Assembly (NCBI RefSeq): GCF_024746835.1
Contig: NZ_CP080531.1
Span: forward strand, 7,026,001 to 7,090,000
Source: Mesorhizobium sp. AR02
GTDB taxonomy: Bacteria; Pseudomonadota; Alphaproteobacteria; Rhizobiales; Rhizobiaceae
Length of the DNA: 64,000 nt
Reading direction: 5' to 3'
This document shows positions 32,887 to 44,077 of this stretch, piece by piece. The first letter of the stretch is position 1. The number at the start of each line of letters is the position of its first letter. The position numbers and the translations under genes are program-made. A model generated the notes under the pieces. That model was not told the origin of the DNA and made no database searches. It worked only from the letters and a program-made list of their open reading frames with translations.

Positions 32887-33942
32887 TCAGAGACGCTTGC
32901 CGGTCTCGGCGTCGAAAAGATGGATCTGGTCGAGCCTCGGCTTCAGCGTCAGCGTGTCGCCGGGCTTGAAGTCGTGGCGTTCACGGAACAGCGCCACCAT
33001 CTCGCCCTCGCCGAAGCGCAGGAACACCAGCGTCTCCGAACCGGTCGGCTCGACCACCGAAATCTTCGCCGGCACACCGTCGGGATGGATTTCCAGATGC
33101 TCGGGACGGACGCCGTAGACGACGGCCTGCCCGTCCTGCGCGGCATTGTCGCCAATCGGGAACAATGTGCCCGCAATGTCGACGCCCGGCTTGCCGCCCT
33201 TGCGCATGACGCCCTTGAGCAGGTTCATCGACGGCGAGCCGATGAAGCCGGCGACGAACAGATTGGCCGGCCGGTCGAACAGCTCCAGCGGCGCGCCGAC
33301 CTGCTCGATGCGGCCATCGCGCATGACGACGATCTTGTCGGCCATCGTCATGGCCTCGATCTGGTCGTGGGTGACGTAGATTGTGGTGGTCTTCAGCCTT
33401 TGGTGCAGTTCTTTGATCTCGGTGCGCATCTGCACGCGCAGCTTGGCGTCGAGATTGCTGAGCGGCTCATCGAACAGGAACACCTGCGGATTGCGTACGA
33501 TGGCGCGCCCCATCGCCACGCGCTGGCGCTGGCCGCCGGAGAGCTGCCGGGGATAGCGTTTCAGATAGGGATTGAGATCGAGGATGTCGGCGGCGCGCTT
33601 GACCCGCTCGGCGACCTCGGCCGGATCGGTTTTGCGCAGCTTGAGGGCAAAGGCCATGTTCTGCTCCACCGTCTTGTGCGGATAGAGCGCGTAGTTCTGG
33701 AACACCATGGCGATGTCGCGCTTGGCCGGCGGCAGATGATTGACGACGCGGTCGCCGATGGCGATCGTGCCGCCGGAAACGGTCTCCAGCCCGGCCACCA
33801 TTCTGAGCAGCGTGGACTTGCCGCAACCCGAGGGGCCGACCAGCACCACGAACTGTCCGTCAGCGATGTCGACGCTGACCTCGTGCAGAACCTTGACGGT
33901 TCCAAACGCTTTGGCCACCTTGCTGATTGCGACTTGAGCCAT
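32887..33942 (-). CDS. MalK/UgpC-type ABC transporter ATPase
   Basis: 351 aa. The nucleotide-binding domain has Walker A GPSGCGKST, Q-loop VFQNYALYPHKTV, signature LSGGQRQRVAMGRA, Walker B VFLFDEPLSNLD and H-loop YVTHDQIEAMT. A C-terminal OB/TOBE regulatory domain (VYGVRPEHLEI onward) marks the carbohydrate-importer class 1. No other MalK is near the divergent binding protein and permeases at 34230-38042, so this is their likely ATPase, transcribed from the opposite strand. Confidence 0.94.
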   Translation of the reverse strand: MAQVAISKVAKAFGTVKVLHEVSVDIADGQFVVLVGPSGCGKSTLLRMVAGLETVSGGTIAIGDRVVNHLPPAKRDIAMVFQNYALYPHKTVEQNMAFALKLRKTDPAEVAERVKRAADILDLNPYLKRYPRQLSGGQRQRVAMGRAIVRNPQVFLFDEPLSNLDAKLRVQMRTEIKELHQRLKTTTIYVTHDQIEAMTMADKIVVMRDGRIEQVGAPLELFDRPANLFVAGFIGSPSMNLLKGVMRKGGKPGVDIAGTLFPIGDNAAQDGQAVVYGVRPEHLEIHPDGVPAKISVVEPTGSETLVFLRFGEGEMVALFRERHDFKPGDTLTLKPRLDQIHLFDAETGKRL

Positions 33943-34039
33943 ATCTCCCCCATCGGCTCCAACTGGCCGTAGGCGCAGAAGCTAACCAACGCGACCTGTC
34001 AGGGCAAGTCGGTCTCTTATAGATAAAAACCTGTTCTCG

Positions 34040-34068
34040 TTGACACGGCGTTTGGTTGTGAGAATAGT
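34040..34068 (+). promoter_or_regulatory. Sigma-70-type promoter for sugar-binding protein operon
   Basis: TTGACA (34040-34045), 17-base spacer, AATAGT (34063-34068) in the 287-base divergent region between the ATPase and binding-protein genes. TTCTC at 34034-34038 and GAGAA at 34060-34064 flank the spacer as a short inversion and may mark an operator. No regulator gene is linked. Confidence 0.5.
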
Positions 34069-34229
34069 GGCGTGCGCTGGTCCAAATGTCGGCACCGATC
34101 CGCAATCGGAACTTCAATCGACGCAGGGTGGGGTCCTGCCTAATTCGTATCCGAGCCGGGAGCATCGTTGTGCTTCAGCGTCCGACAGGCGGCCACATCC
34201 GTTCACACTGATCCTGGGAGGAATAGTCG

Positions 34230-35894
34230 ATGAGAGTAGATCTTTACGAAAAACTGGTCCGTGCCGGCGCTACCAGGCGCGACATACTGAAGGGCGCGGC
34301 CAGCATGGCCGCGATCGCAGCGGCATCCGGCGTAGGACTCGGCGCCTTGACGCGTCCTGCCTCCGCGGCAAGTGAACTTCGCTCGAAGATCCTGCAGATT
34401 CCGGGCGTTGGCAAAGGCCAGCCGACCGATGCCGATTTCCAGAAGGTCGGCGAGCTCTGCCTCGAGGCGACCAAGGCCAATGTCAAGCAAGGCGAATTCG
34501 CCGGCGTTGAGCTGACCTTCATGGGCCTCAACAACCAGAACCTGCACAATGTGCTGTTCCGCGGCTTCCTGAAGCCATGGGAGACCTATACCGGCGCCAA
34601 GATCAACTGGATCGATCTGGCGCAGGCGGATTACAATGCCCGCCTGCAGCAGTCGATCGCCACCGGCACCGTCGACTTCGACATTGCCGAGATGGGCGCG
34701 CCTTTCGAAGGCGATGTCTGCGGCAAGGGGCTCACCTCGGAAATGCCCGACTGGGTCAAGAAACAGATCGATATCGACGACCTCGTCAATTATCTGAAGC
34801 CGCCGGTCGGCACCTGGGATGGCAAGCAATATCGCGTGACGATTGACGGCGACACGCACAATTTCAACTACCGCACCGACGTCTTCGCCGACGCGGATCT
34901 CGCCAAGCAGTGGAAGGACGGCGGCGGTGCCGGCGAATGGGGCGTACCGAAGACCTGGCAACAGGTGCAGGCCGTGACCAAGTTCCTCAAGGGCAAGAAA
35001 TTCAAGGGCCAGGATGTCTATGGCTATCTCGATGCGCCCAAGCCCTGGGGCGGTTTCGGCTTCTACTTCCTCGGCAGCCGCGCCAGCGCCTACGCCAAGC
35101 ATCCCGACGACAAGGCGTGGCTGTTCGACGCCGATACGATGAAGCCGCGCATCAACAATCCGGCCTGGGTGCGCGCTATCCAGGACGTCATCGACGCCCT
35201 ACCCTCCGAACCGGCGGACCAGATCAACGCCGACCCGAACACCACCGGTTTCCAGCAGTTCCTGGCTGGAACCGGTTCAATGATCCCCTGGTGGGGCGAC
35301 ATCGGCTCCAACGTCAAAACCAACGATTCGTCTGTGATTGGCAACCTTTGCGGCTTCGACATCCTGCCGGGGTCGGATGACGTCTACAATTCCAAGACGG
35401 GCAAATGGGACAAGCTGCCGGGCGGACCGAACTACGCGCCGAACCTCGCCTATCTCGGCTGGGGCGTCTATGTCATGGCCCGCGTCGACAGCGATCCGAA
35501 GAAGCAAAAGGCCGCCTGGAGCGCAGCGGCACATCTCGGCGGCAAGGATCTTGCGATCTGGACGGCGATGTATCCGTCCGGCTTCCAGTGCTACCGCAAC
35601 AGCCAGCACGACATCGATGAATGGGTGGCCGCCGGCTACGACAAGGCATTCATCACGAGTTACCTCGATTCCCAGTTCAACTCCTACAACCATCCGAACG
35701 GCGCGATCGAGCCGCGCATCCCCGGCATCTTCCAGTACTACAGTGCTGCCGAAGATATCCTGGCCAACACCTTCGCCGGCAAGATGAAGGCACAGGAAGG
35801 CGCCGATGCCATTGCAGCCGCCTGGGAAAAGCTCACCGACCAGATCGGCCGTGAAAAGCAGATCAAGCTCTACAAGGCCTCGCTCGGCGTGTAG
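34230..35894 (+). CDS. Large ABC sugar-binding protein (SBP family 1), Tat-type signal
   Basis: 554 aa, longer than the usual 400-450 of family-1 carbohydrate-binding proteins. A twin-Arg-like start (TRRDILKGAASMAAIAAA) suggests export by Tat. The mature protein has GLNNQNLHNVLFRGFLKPWE, DFDIAEMGAPFEGD and, near residue 350, GTGSMIPWWGDIGS, as in relatives of sugar or polyol uptake proteins. GGGAGG is present upstream. A hairpin follows the stop. Its partners are the two permeases downstream and the divergent MalK-type ATPase. The ligand is unknown; the linked mutarotase and dehydrogenase genes point to an aldose. Confidence 0.92.
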   Translation: MRVDLYEKLVRAGATRRDILKGAASMAAIAAASGVGLGALTRPASAASELRSKILQIPGVGKGQPTDADFQKVGELCLEATKANVKQGEFAGVELTFMGLNNQNLHNVLFRGFLKPWETYTGAKINWIDLAQADYNARLQQSIATGTVDFDIAEMGAPFEGDVCGKGLTSEMPDWVKKQIDIDDLVNYLKPPVGTWDGKQYRVTIDGDTHNFNYRTDVFADADLAKQWKDGGGAGEWGVPKTWQQVQAVTKFLKGKKFKGQDVYGYLDAPKPWGGFGFYFLGSRASAYAKHPDDKAWLFDADTMKPRINNPAWVRAIQDVIDALPSEPADQINADPNTTGFQQFLAGTGSMIPWWGDIGSNVKTNDSSVIGNLCGFDILPGSDDVYNSKTGKWDKLPGGPNYAPNLAYLGWGVYVMARVDSDPKKQKAAWSAAAHLGGKDLAIWTAMYPSGFQCYRNSQHDIDEWVAAGYDKAFITSYLDSQFNSYNHPNGAIEPRIPGIFQYYSAAEDILANTFAGKMKAQEGADAIAAAWEKLTDQIGREKQIKLYKASLGV

Positions 35895-35914
35895 GCGGAC
35901 CCATGATAGGATCA

Positions 35915-35943
35915 CGGCCCGGCGGCACATCGTCGCCGGGCCG
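35915..35943 (+). terminator. Attenuating hairpin after binding-protein gene
   Basis: CGGCCCGGCG / CGCCGGGCCG with a nine-base loop, followed by AATTTT. A partial Rho-independent terminator between binding-protein and permease genes, lowering permease expression relative to the binding protein. Confidence 0.65.
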
Positions 35944-35991
35944 AATTTTGACCGGTTCCTGCCGGTCATTTCTGCAGAAGAGGCGAGAGGC

Positions 35992-37113
35992 GTGGCTGAC
36001 CAGACTTCGACCACGAATGCGTGGCCGGCAAATTCCGCACCAATCGATCTGATTCCGCCTGGCCGCAAACGCCTCGGCAGGGCACTGATGGCCGCGGCGA
36101 CGTTCGGCCTCCTGGCAACGATCTTTGTTCAAATCCTTTACAAGAGCGAGGTCGACACGATCGGCTTCGAGACATGGCGCCCGGTCGTCTATGCCTATGT
36201 GCTGTGGGGCGTGGCACTCGGCATCGGCCAGGTGCTGACGCGTGGCGAGGACGGCCAGCGCGCGCTGTTCTTGCTGCCGGCGTTGCTCTTCACCATCGCC
36301 ATGGTGATCTTCCCGACGCTGTTCGGTCTCTACATAGCGCTCACCGACTGGAACCTCAGCTCATTCGCCGGCCGAAAATTCAACGGGCTCGACAATTTCT
36401 GGCAGATGCTGGGCGATCCCTACTACCGCAATGCGCTGTTCAACATGGTGCTTTACGTGCTCGCCATTCTGGTCGAATACGTGATTGCCTTCGGATTGGC
36501 GCTGTTGCTCAACGCACAAATCCGCGCGCGAAAGTTTTTCCGCGTCGTCTTCCTGATGCCGCTGATGCTGTCGCCGGTCGCGGTGTCGTGGATGGTCGGC
36601 AAGTCGCTGATGGAATATCGCTTCGGGCCGGCAGCGACACTGGCGCGCTATCTCGGTTGGGAAAACCCGGCCTTCTTCAGTGATCCGATCACCGCCCGCA
36701 TCTCGATCATGGTGCTCGATGCCTGGACCTTCATCCCGTTCATGATGATCATGCTACTGGCCGGCCTGCAGGCAATGTCGCGTGAGATCCTCGAAGCCGC
36801 ACGGGTCGACGGCGCCAATGCGTGGCAGACCTTCTGGCAGGTCACCTTTCCGCTGATGCTGCCGGTCTCGGTGACTGCGGTCATCCTGCGCATCATCTTC
36901 AAGCTGAAGCTGGCCGACATCATCATCACGGTGACTTCGGGCGGGCCTGGTGGCGCCACCGATTCCGTTTCCAGCTTCATCTACCGCGAATACCGCGACC
37001 GCTCGAATGTCGGCTACGGCACCATGCTGGCGATGGCCTATCTCGTCATCATCGTCGTGTTCGTGACCTGGCTGCTGAAATTCGCCAACCGCTTCGTGCG
37101 CAACGTCAACTGA
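35992..37113 (+). CDS. ABC sugar transporter permease, MalF/UgpA-like
   Basis: 373 aa from a GTG at 35992, with AGAGG eight bases upstream. It has two additional N-terminal hydrophobic segments (about residues 30-48 and 62-78) before the usual six-span core, making it longer than UgpA. The coupling motif is EILEAARVDGANAWQTFWQV. Conserved LFNMVLYVLAILVEYVIAF and FIYREYRDR are present. Works with the permease at 37125 as a heterodimer. The longer frame beginning 35806 reads through the spacer and is not used. Confidence 0.92.
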   Translation: MADQTSTTNAWPANSAPIDLIPPGRKRLGRALMAAATFGLLATIFVQILYKSEVDTIGFETWRPVVYAYVLWGVALGIGQVLTRGEDGQRALFLLPALLFTIAMVIFPTLFGLYIALTDWNLSSFAGRKFNGLDNFWQMLGDPYYRNALFNMVLYVLAILVEYVIAFGLALLLNAQIRARKFFRVVFLMPLMLSPVAVSWMVGKSLMEYRFGPAATLARYLGWENPAFFSDPITARISIMVLDAWTFIPFMMIMLLAGLQAMSREILEAARVDGANAWQTFWQVTFPLMLPVSVTAVILRIIFKLKLADIIITVTSGGPGGATDSVSSFIYREYRDRSNVGYGTMLAMAYLVIIVVFVTWLLKFANRFVRNVN

Positions 37114-37124
37114 GCGGTGGGATC

Positions 37125-38042
37125 ATGAGCGTTCAAACCACCGAATACACCGTTTCCGAAATCCGCTCTCCGGCGAGCTTCATCACCAGCCGCGTCTTCA
37201 TCTATGGCGCGCTGGTGTTCTGGGCCTTCATCTGCCTGTTCCCGATCTATTGGACGCTAACCACCTCGTTCAAGTCGGCGGTCGACGTCACGCAAGGGCA
37301 TCTGATCCCCTTCGTCGACTTCCAGCCGGACTGGAAGGGCTGGCGTTCGCTCGGCCTGTCGCCGGATTCGATCTTCCAGACCTCCACGGTGCGCGATGAG
37401 TTCTTCAAGCGCTTCATGAATTCGGTCATCACCTCGGTCGGCGCGTCGAGCCTCGCCATCGTCATCGGCAGCCTCGCCGCCTACGGCCTCACGCGCTACC
37501 GCTACAAGTTCGCCTGGTTCAAGAACGAGGACATCTCCTTCTTCTTCCTGTCGCAGCTGATCCTGCCGCCTGTTGTGCTCGCCTTGCCCTTCCTGGTGCT
37601 CTACCGGGAGGTCGGGCTGCTCGACACGCGCATCGGGCTGATCCTGCTCTACACGCTGATGGTGCTGCCGATCGTGATCTGGATCATGCGCGACCAGTTC
37701 AATTCCATCCCCGTCGAGCTGGAGGAAGCAGCCCTCGTCGATGGCCTGTCGATCTGGGGCGCCTTTTTCCGCATCGTCATGCCGATCGCGCTGCCGGGCA
37801 TGGTCGCCGCCTTCATCCTGGCGATGGTGCTGTGCTGGAACGAGTACTTTTTCGCGGCCCTTTTAACCTCGACCGATGCCAAGACCATTCCCGTCATGGT
37901 GGCGAGCCAGACCGGCTCGCAAGGCATCAACTGGTGGTCGATGGCAGCCCTTGCCACAGCCGCGATTGCACCGCTGGCGGTCATCGGCATTGCCTTGGAA
38001 CGCTATCTCATCATGGGCATGACGGCGGGAGCCGTGAAGTGA
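37125..38042 (+). CDS. ABC sugar transporter permease, MalG/UgpE-like
   Basis: 305 aa from ATG 37125, eleven bases after the preceding stop. Six hydrophobic spans; the EAA coupling loop reads ELEEAALVDGLSIWGAFFRI, followed by LPGMVAAFILAMVLCWNEYF, characteristic of MalG-type subunits. It forms the second half of the channel. Its stop overlaps the GTG of the next small membrane protein (GTGA), tying that protein to the transporter. Confidence 0.94.
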   Translation: MSVQTTEYTVSEIRSPASFITSRVFIYGALVFWAFICLFPIYWTLTTSFKSAVDVTQGHLIPFVDFQPDWKGWRSLGLSPDSIFQTSTVRDEFFKRFMNSVITSVGASSLAIVIGSLAAYGLTRYRYKFAWFKNEDISFFFLSQLILPPVVLALPFLVLYREVGLLDTRIGLILLYTLMVLPIVIWIMRDQFNSIPVELEEAALVDGLSIWGAFFRIVMPIALPGMVAAFILAMVLCWNEYFFAALLTSTDAKTIPVMVASQTGSQGINWWSMAALATAAIAPLAVIGIALERYLIMGMTAGAVK

Positions 38043-38353
38043 CGACCCAATACTGGTTCGCACGCAACATCCGTGTCGGCTACAAGGGCTACGACCGCTA
38101 TGGCAAGGGTGTCATGCCGATCGCTTGGCAGGGTCGTGCCGTCATCGCCGGCTTTGTGCTGGCGATGCTCTGCGGCGGCCTGCTCATGGCCCTGGTGGGC
38201 TTTTACGCCAATCACCTGGCGCTTGGCATAGCCCTCTACGTCATCCTGGCGATAACCGGCGCCGGCACGTTCATCTGGGCCGTGGCTACCAAGAGCGATC
38301 CGGACAAGTCGATCGCCGACTACCGGGCGGAGCGGTTGAAAAGCCGGGGTTAG
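38039..38353 (+). CDS. Small two-span membrane protein coupled to ABC permease
   Basis: 104 aa from a GTG overlapping the permease stop. Two hydrophobic spans (about residues 37-56 and 60-80) sit between a basic N-terminus (NIRVGYKGYDRYGKG) and a charged tail (DYRAERLKSRG). No family is recognised. Translational coupling to a sugar ABC permease suggests an accessory subunit, stability factor or regulator of the transporter. Its TAG stop shares bases with the TAA stop of the convergent creatininase gene. Confidence 0.7.
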   Translation: MTTQYWFARNIRVGYKGYDRYGKGVMPIAWQGRAVIAGFVLAMLCGGLLMALVGFYANHLALGIALYVILAITGAGTFIWAVATKSDPDKSIADYRAERLKSRG

Positions 38354-39093
38354 GCCTTCAGGATCGCGCGCAGGTGATCCATGATCATGGCGACGCCCTT
38401 GTTCCCGAGTTCCGCCGACGCGTCCTTGGCATCAGCCGTGTACCAGCTGGTATTGTCGGCGAAGTGCGCGGCATCGACAGCCTCCGGACATAGCGCCAGC
38501 ATCAGCGATGTCTCGCCGATGCCGGCATGGTCGAACGGGTACTTGCCGTTCATGGCGGCCGGCATCAGCGGATGCACCTGCACCCAGTTGAAGAAATTTT
38601 CACCCGCGGCATGTCCGGCATAATAGTCGGCCATCGTCTCGGAGCCCCACCAGCCCTCGCCGCGCTGCTTCTCGAGGAAACGGAAGATCGCCTGCCTGCC
38701 GGCGGTCTTGAAGGCGAGATCGGTCGGCATGCCGGCGGCGAAGTTCTCCGTCTGGTGATGGATGATGGCGTGGATGTTGCGGAAGCCGATGCGCAACAGG
38801 CTGTAGAACAGCTCCTCACCGAACGGCGCCAGCTGATTGCCGCCGACCTGCACCGAACCTGTACCTTCCGGTGGCGCCACCGCGTAACTCGCCGCGCCAT
38901 AGTAGAAGGGCGGCAGGATGACGACGTCCCTCTCCTTCTCGAACAGCTCCAGCGTCTTGATGACGGCCAGCGTGTCCATGCCGACGGCCATGTGCTCGCC
39001 ATGGTATTCGAGCACACCGAGCGGCAGCGCGACCGGCCAGTTCTCGGCGATCGCCTTGCGAATCTGGTGCGGCAGCATCAGTTCATAGCGCAT
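38350..39093 (-). CDS. Creatininase-family amidohydrolase/isomerase homologue
   Basis: 247 aa. The fold signature is present: LPLGVLEYHGEHMAVGMDT with its Glu/His/Asp metal ligands, then IHAIIHHQTENFAAG and GNKGVAMIMDHL. Family members include creatinine amidohydrolase, MftE-type peptidases and riboflavin-pathway amide hydrolases. In this sugar locus there is no creatinine pathway, so it more likely acts on an amide or lactone intermediate, or is an isomerase. It is three bases before the SIS gene's end on the same strand, implying an operon. Confidence 0.85.
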   Translation of the reverse strand: MRYELMLPHQIRKAIAENWPVALPLGVLEYHGEHMAVGMDTLAVIKTLELFEKERDVVILPPFYYGAASYAVAPPEGTGSVQVGGNQLAPFGEELFYSLLRIGFRNIHAIIHHQTENFAAGMPTDLAFKTAGRQAIFRFLEKQRGEGWWGSETMADYYAGHAAGENFFNWVQVHPLMPAAMNGKYPFDHAGIGETSLMLALCPEAVDAAHFADNTSWYTADAKDASAELGNKGVAMIMDHLRAILKA

Positions 39094-39096
39094 GGT

Positions 39097-39663
39097 CTAT
39101 TCCATGTTGGTGTGGCGGGCACGCATGGCTTCGGGCGACGCACCGGTCAGCGATTTGAGCTTCAGCACCATCACCTCGAACAGCAGGAACAGTGCCCCTT
39201 CGAACACCGAGCCCATCGGCAGGACCGAAGTCTTTTGCGCCCCCTGGTCATTGGCCATGGTCTGCGCCGGGATGAGCAGCGTGGTGTCGGCCAGTTTTGC
39301 CGCACTGCCGCCGGCCTGGGCGGTCAGCAGCAGATTGGTCGCGCCGGCATCGCGCGCGACGCGCATCAAGGCGAGCACCGTCGAGGTTTCTCCCGGTCCG
39401 GAGCTGGCCAGGAAGACGTCACCCGGCCCCAATGGCGGCGTGGTCATGTCGCCGACCACCGAGACCGGCAGGCCGAGATGATAGAGCCGCATGGCAAAAC
39501 CCTTGACCTGCAAGGCCTCGCGGCCACAGCCATAGACGACGATCTGCTTGGCTTCGGCCAACAGCTTGCAGGCGGCGTCGATCTGGCCTTCATCCACGCG
39601 CGCCAGCACGGCGCCCAGTTCGTCGAGCGCGGTTCTAAACAGGTTTTCGTTCTTGTCGCTCAC
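39097..39663 (-). CDS. SIS-domain sugar phosphate isomerase-like protein
   Basis: 188 aa, a single SIS domain. KQIVVYGCGREALQVKGFAM is the first strand-loop and FLASSGPGETSTVLALMRVA the sugar-phosphate-binding Ser/Thr loop. Layout resembles 6-phospho-3-hexuloisomerase (HxlB) and related ketose-aldose isomerases. Its stop lies just upstream of the creatininase-family start, so the two are probably co-translated. In this locus it may isomerise a phosphorylated sugar made by the kinase at 31473. Confidence 0.87.
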   Translation of the reverse strand: MSDKNENLFRTALDELGAVLARVDEGQIDAACKLLAEAKQIVVYGCGREALQVKGFAMRLYHLGLPVSVVGDMTTPPLGPGDVFLASSGPGETSTVLALMRVARDAGATNLLLTAQAGGSAAKLADTTLLIPAQTMANDQGAQKTSVLPMGSVFEGALFLLFEVMVLKLKSLTGASPEAMRARHTNME

Positions 39664-39813
39664 CGCAAACCTGCCCTCGGATTTCCACGAACAGCTTGAT
39701 TTCGTTCATGCTAGCAACCGCGAAAATGCGTGTCCAACACTGCGCAGCGCTTTTGCCTGATCACAGGCATGATAGTGTCATGGCAGACAAATCAAGCCAG
39801 GACACACCAGGAC

Positions 39814-40836
39814 ATGAAGACACGGCATTTCGACCGCATCGGCAATGGCGGCATCACCTTTACCGAGCTCGGCTTCGGCACGGCGCCGCTCGGCAATCTC
39901 TACCGCGCCGTCTCCGACGAGGATGCCAATGCCACGCTCGATGCCGCCTGGGCGACCGGCTGCCGCTACTACGACACCGCGCCGCTCTACGGGCTCGGCC
40001 TGTCGGAAACACGGCTCAACCCGTTCCTGCGCGGCAAGAAGCGCGACGACTATGTGCTGTCGAGCAAGGTCGGCCGCCTGATGCGCGCCTGCCCGCCGGA
40101 GCAGCGCACGGGCATCGGCAAGTTCTTCGACACGCCATCGCGTAGGGAAGTCTACGACTACAGCTATGACGGCGTGATGCGCTCGTTCGAGGCCTCGCTC
40201 GAGCGGCTCGGCGTCGACCGGATCGACGTCCTGTTCGTGCACGATGTCGACATCTTCACCCATGGCAGCAAGGAGGCGTCTGACCAGCGCATCGAGGAAT
40301 TCATGCGCTCGGGCTATTACGGGCTGCTGTCGCTGCGCGACCAGGGTGTCATCAAGGCGTTCGGCGGCGGCATCAACGAATGGCAGGTTGCCCAAACCCT
40401 GGCCGAGCGCGGCGATTTCGACCTGTTCCTGCTTGCCGGGCGCTACACGCTGCTGGAACAGGAGGCGCTTGCCACCTTCCTGCCGCTCTGCGAGAAACGC
40501 GGCATCGGCATCGTCCTCGGCGGCCCTTACAATTCCGGCATCCTGGCGACAGGACCGAAGCCCGGCGCCTACTACAACTATTCCGAAGCACCCAAGGACA
40601 TTCTCGAGCGGGTCGCCGGCATCGAGGCTGTCTGCAAGCGCCATGGCATCAGGCTGATCGAGGCGGCGCTGCAATTCCCGCTGCTGCATCCCTCGGTCGT
40701 CTCGGTGATCCCCGGTGGCCAGCGCCCAAGCGAGGTCGAAAGCAACCGGTCGCTGCTCGACGCGAAACTGCCAGCAGCCCTCTGGGCCGATCTCAAGAAG
40801 GAAGGCTTTGTGCGCGCGGATGCGCCGACCGCATGA
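39814..40836 (+). CDS. Aldo/keto reductase, D-threo-aldose 1-dehydrogenase-like
   Basis: 340 aa from ATG 39814. The AKR catalytic tetrad is seen as D (YYDTAPLYGLGLSE), Y in the same block, K (VLSSKVGR) and H (LFVHDVDIF). FGTAPLGNLYR and GIVLGGPYNSGIL resemble L-fucose/D-threo-aldose 1-dehydrogenase and pyridoxal 4-dehydrogenase (AKR15-like). With a FucU-type mutarotase in the same locus, oxidation of fucose, arabinose or a related aldose to a lactone is likely. Divergent from the SIS gene by about 150 bases; ends at a bidirectional terminator. Confidence 0.9.
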   Translation: MKTRHFDRIGNGGITFTELGFGTAPLGNLYRAVSDEDANATLDAAWATGCRYYDTAPLYGLGLSETRLNPFLRGKKRDDYVLSSKVGRLMRACPPEQRTGIGKFFDTPSRREVYDYSYDGVMRSFEASLERLGVDRIDVLFVHDVDIFTHGSKEASDQRIEEFMRSGYYGLLSLRDQGVIKAFGGGINEWQVAQTLAERGDFDLFLLAGRYTLLEQEALATFLPLCEKRGIGIVLGGPYNSGILATGPKPGAYYNYSEAPKDILERVAGIEAVCKRHGIRLIEAALQFPLLHPSVVSVIPGGQRPSEVESNRSLLDAKLPAALWADLKKEGFVRADAPTA

Positions 40837-40874
40837 CTCGGCCACCATTCGCGTCGGCGTCGGGCCAAAAAATG

Positions 40875-40898
40875 AAAAGCCGGGCGAGCCCGGCTTTT
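40875..40898. terminator. Bidirectional terminator between AKR and hupB
   Basis: AAAAGCCGGGC / GCCCGGCTTTT with GA between: a 7-bp GC stem flanked by A and T tracts, so it works for both convergent genes. Confidence 0.9.
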
Positions 40899-40923
40899 CT
40901 GTCTCTGAAAAAGAAAAACGCGT

Positions 40924-41196
40924 TTAGTTGACTGCGTCCTTGAGGCCCTTGCCGGCGGAAAACTTCGGCACGGTGCGTGCCGGGATCTTCACTTCGGCGC
41001 CGGTCTGCGGGTTGCGGCCGGTCGAGGCCGCACGCTTTGACACGGTGAAATTGCCAAAGCCGACAAGCCGGACATCGCCGCCCTTCTTCAGTTCGCCGGT
41101 GATCACGGAAAATACCGCATCGACCGCCGACTGCGCGTCACCCTTCGAAATGCTCGCGGCGTCGGCGACAGCGGACACCAGTTCGTTCTTGTTCAT
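40924..41196 (-). CDS. hupB: HU-type DNA-binding protein
   Basis: 90 aa, the normal length for HU. MNKNELVSAVADAASISKGD begins the dimerisation helices; the DNA-binding arm has the family motif GFGNFTVSKRAASTGRNPQT with the conserved Pro of NPQTG. It bends and compacts DNA. AAGGGAA nine bases upstream of ATG 41196 supports the start. Terminators with the same 7-bp stem flank it, isolating it from lon and the AKR gene, although lon-hupB order is common in bacteria. Confidence 0.97.
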   Translation of the reverse strand: MNKNELVSAVADAASISKGDAQSAVDAVFSVITGELKKGGDVRLVGFGNFTVSKRAASTGRNPQTGAEVKIPARTVPKFSAGKGLKDAVN

Positions 41197-41305
41197 AAAA
41201 ATTCCCTTCCATGAGAACACCGGAACTAACGACTCATCCGGCAGGAAACGGACTTTAGAAAGAAGCGTCCCCGCAACCAAGTCGAAAAGGCAGGAAAAAA
41301 GCGGA

Positions 41306-41330
41306 AAAAGCCCGGAAATCCGGGGTTTTT
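41306..41330. terminator. Second terminator between lon and hupB
   Basis: CCCGG AAAT CCGGG flanked by AAAAAG and GTTTTT: short bidirectional hairpin in tandem with the next terminator. Confidence 0.65.
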
Positions 41331-41335
41331 CACAT

Positions 41336-41360
41336 GAAAAAGCCGGGCGCAAGGCCCGGC
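41336..41360 (-). terminator. lon terminator
   Basis: GCCGGGC (41342-41348) pairs with GCCCGGC (41354-41360), loop GCAAG. On the minus strand it is followed by TTTTTC, so it ends lon transcripts 33 bases after the stop. Confidence 0.9.
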
Positions 41361-41392
41361 TTTCCGTTTGTGCACTGCAACTTTAGCAAATA

Positions 41393-43804
<2,412 letters not shown>

Positions 43805-44024
43805 TGTCCAACCTTTCATGTCGCGGCCACCATCAGGCCAACCGCGAATCTCATATTAACGACCGGGGATCGTTCCGCCTACCACCGTTTGTGACGGGAG
43901 TTTTACAGCACAGAATTCGGCACCTCGGCCTTCTCGTGTTAGGTGGATGCACGCGGGGCAAAGATCAAGAGTTAACATCGCCTGCAAATCCACTCCATCG
44001 CCACGGACGGATGTCCTTCACAGC

Positions 44025-44049
44025 AAAACGGCGCCGCAACGGCGCCGTT
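44025..44049 (-). terminator. clpX terminator
   Basis: AACGGCGCCG / CGGCGCCGTT with a three-base loop, followed on the minus strand by TTTTGCTG. It ends clpX transcripts about 30 bases after the stop. The rest of the 273-base gap up to lon holds the lon promoter region, with no clear heat-shock box seen. Confidence 0.85.
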
Positions 44050-44077
44050 CCACAAAAATATGGGGTCGAGTGCCATA

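Noticed and set aside
32353..33972. 539-codon plus-strand ORF across kinase, mutarotase and ATPase genes
   Set aside because: Overlaps three well-supported minus-strand genes; no recognisable domain.
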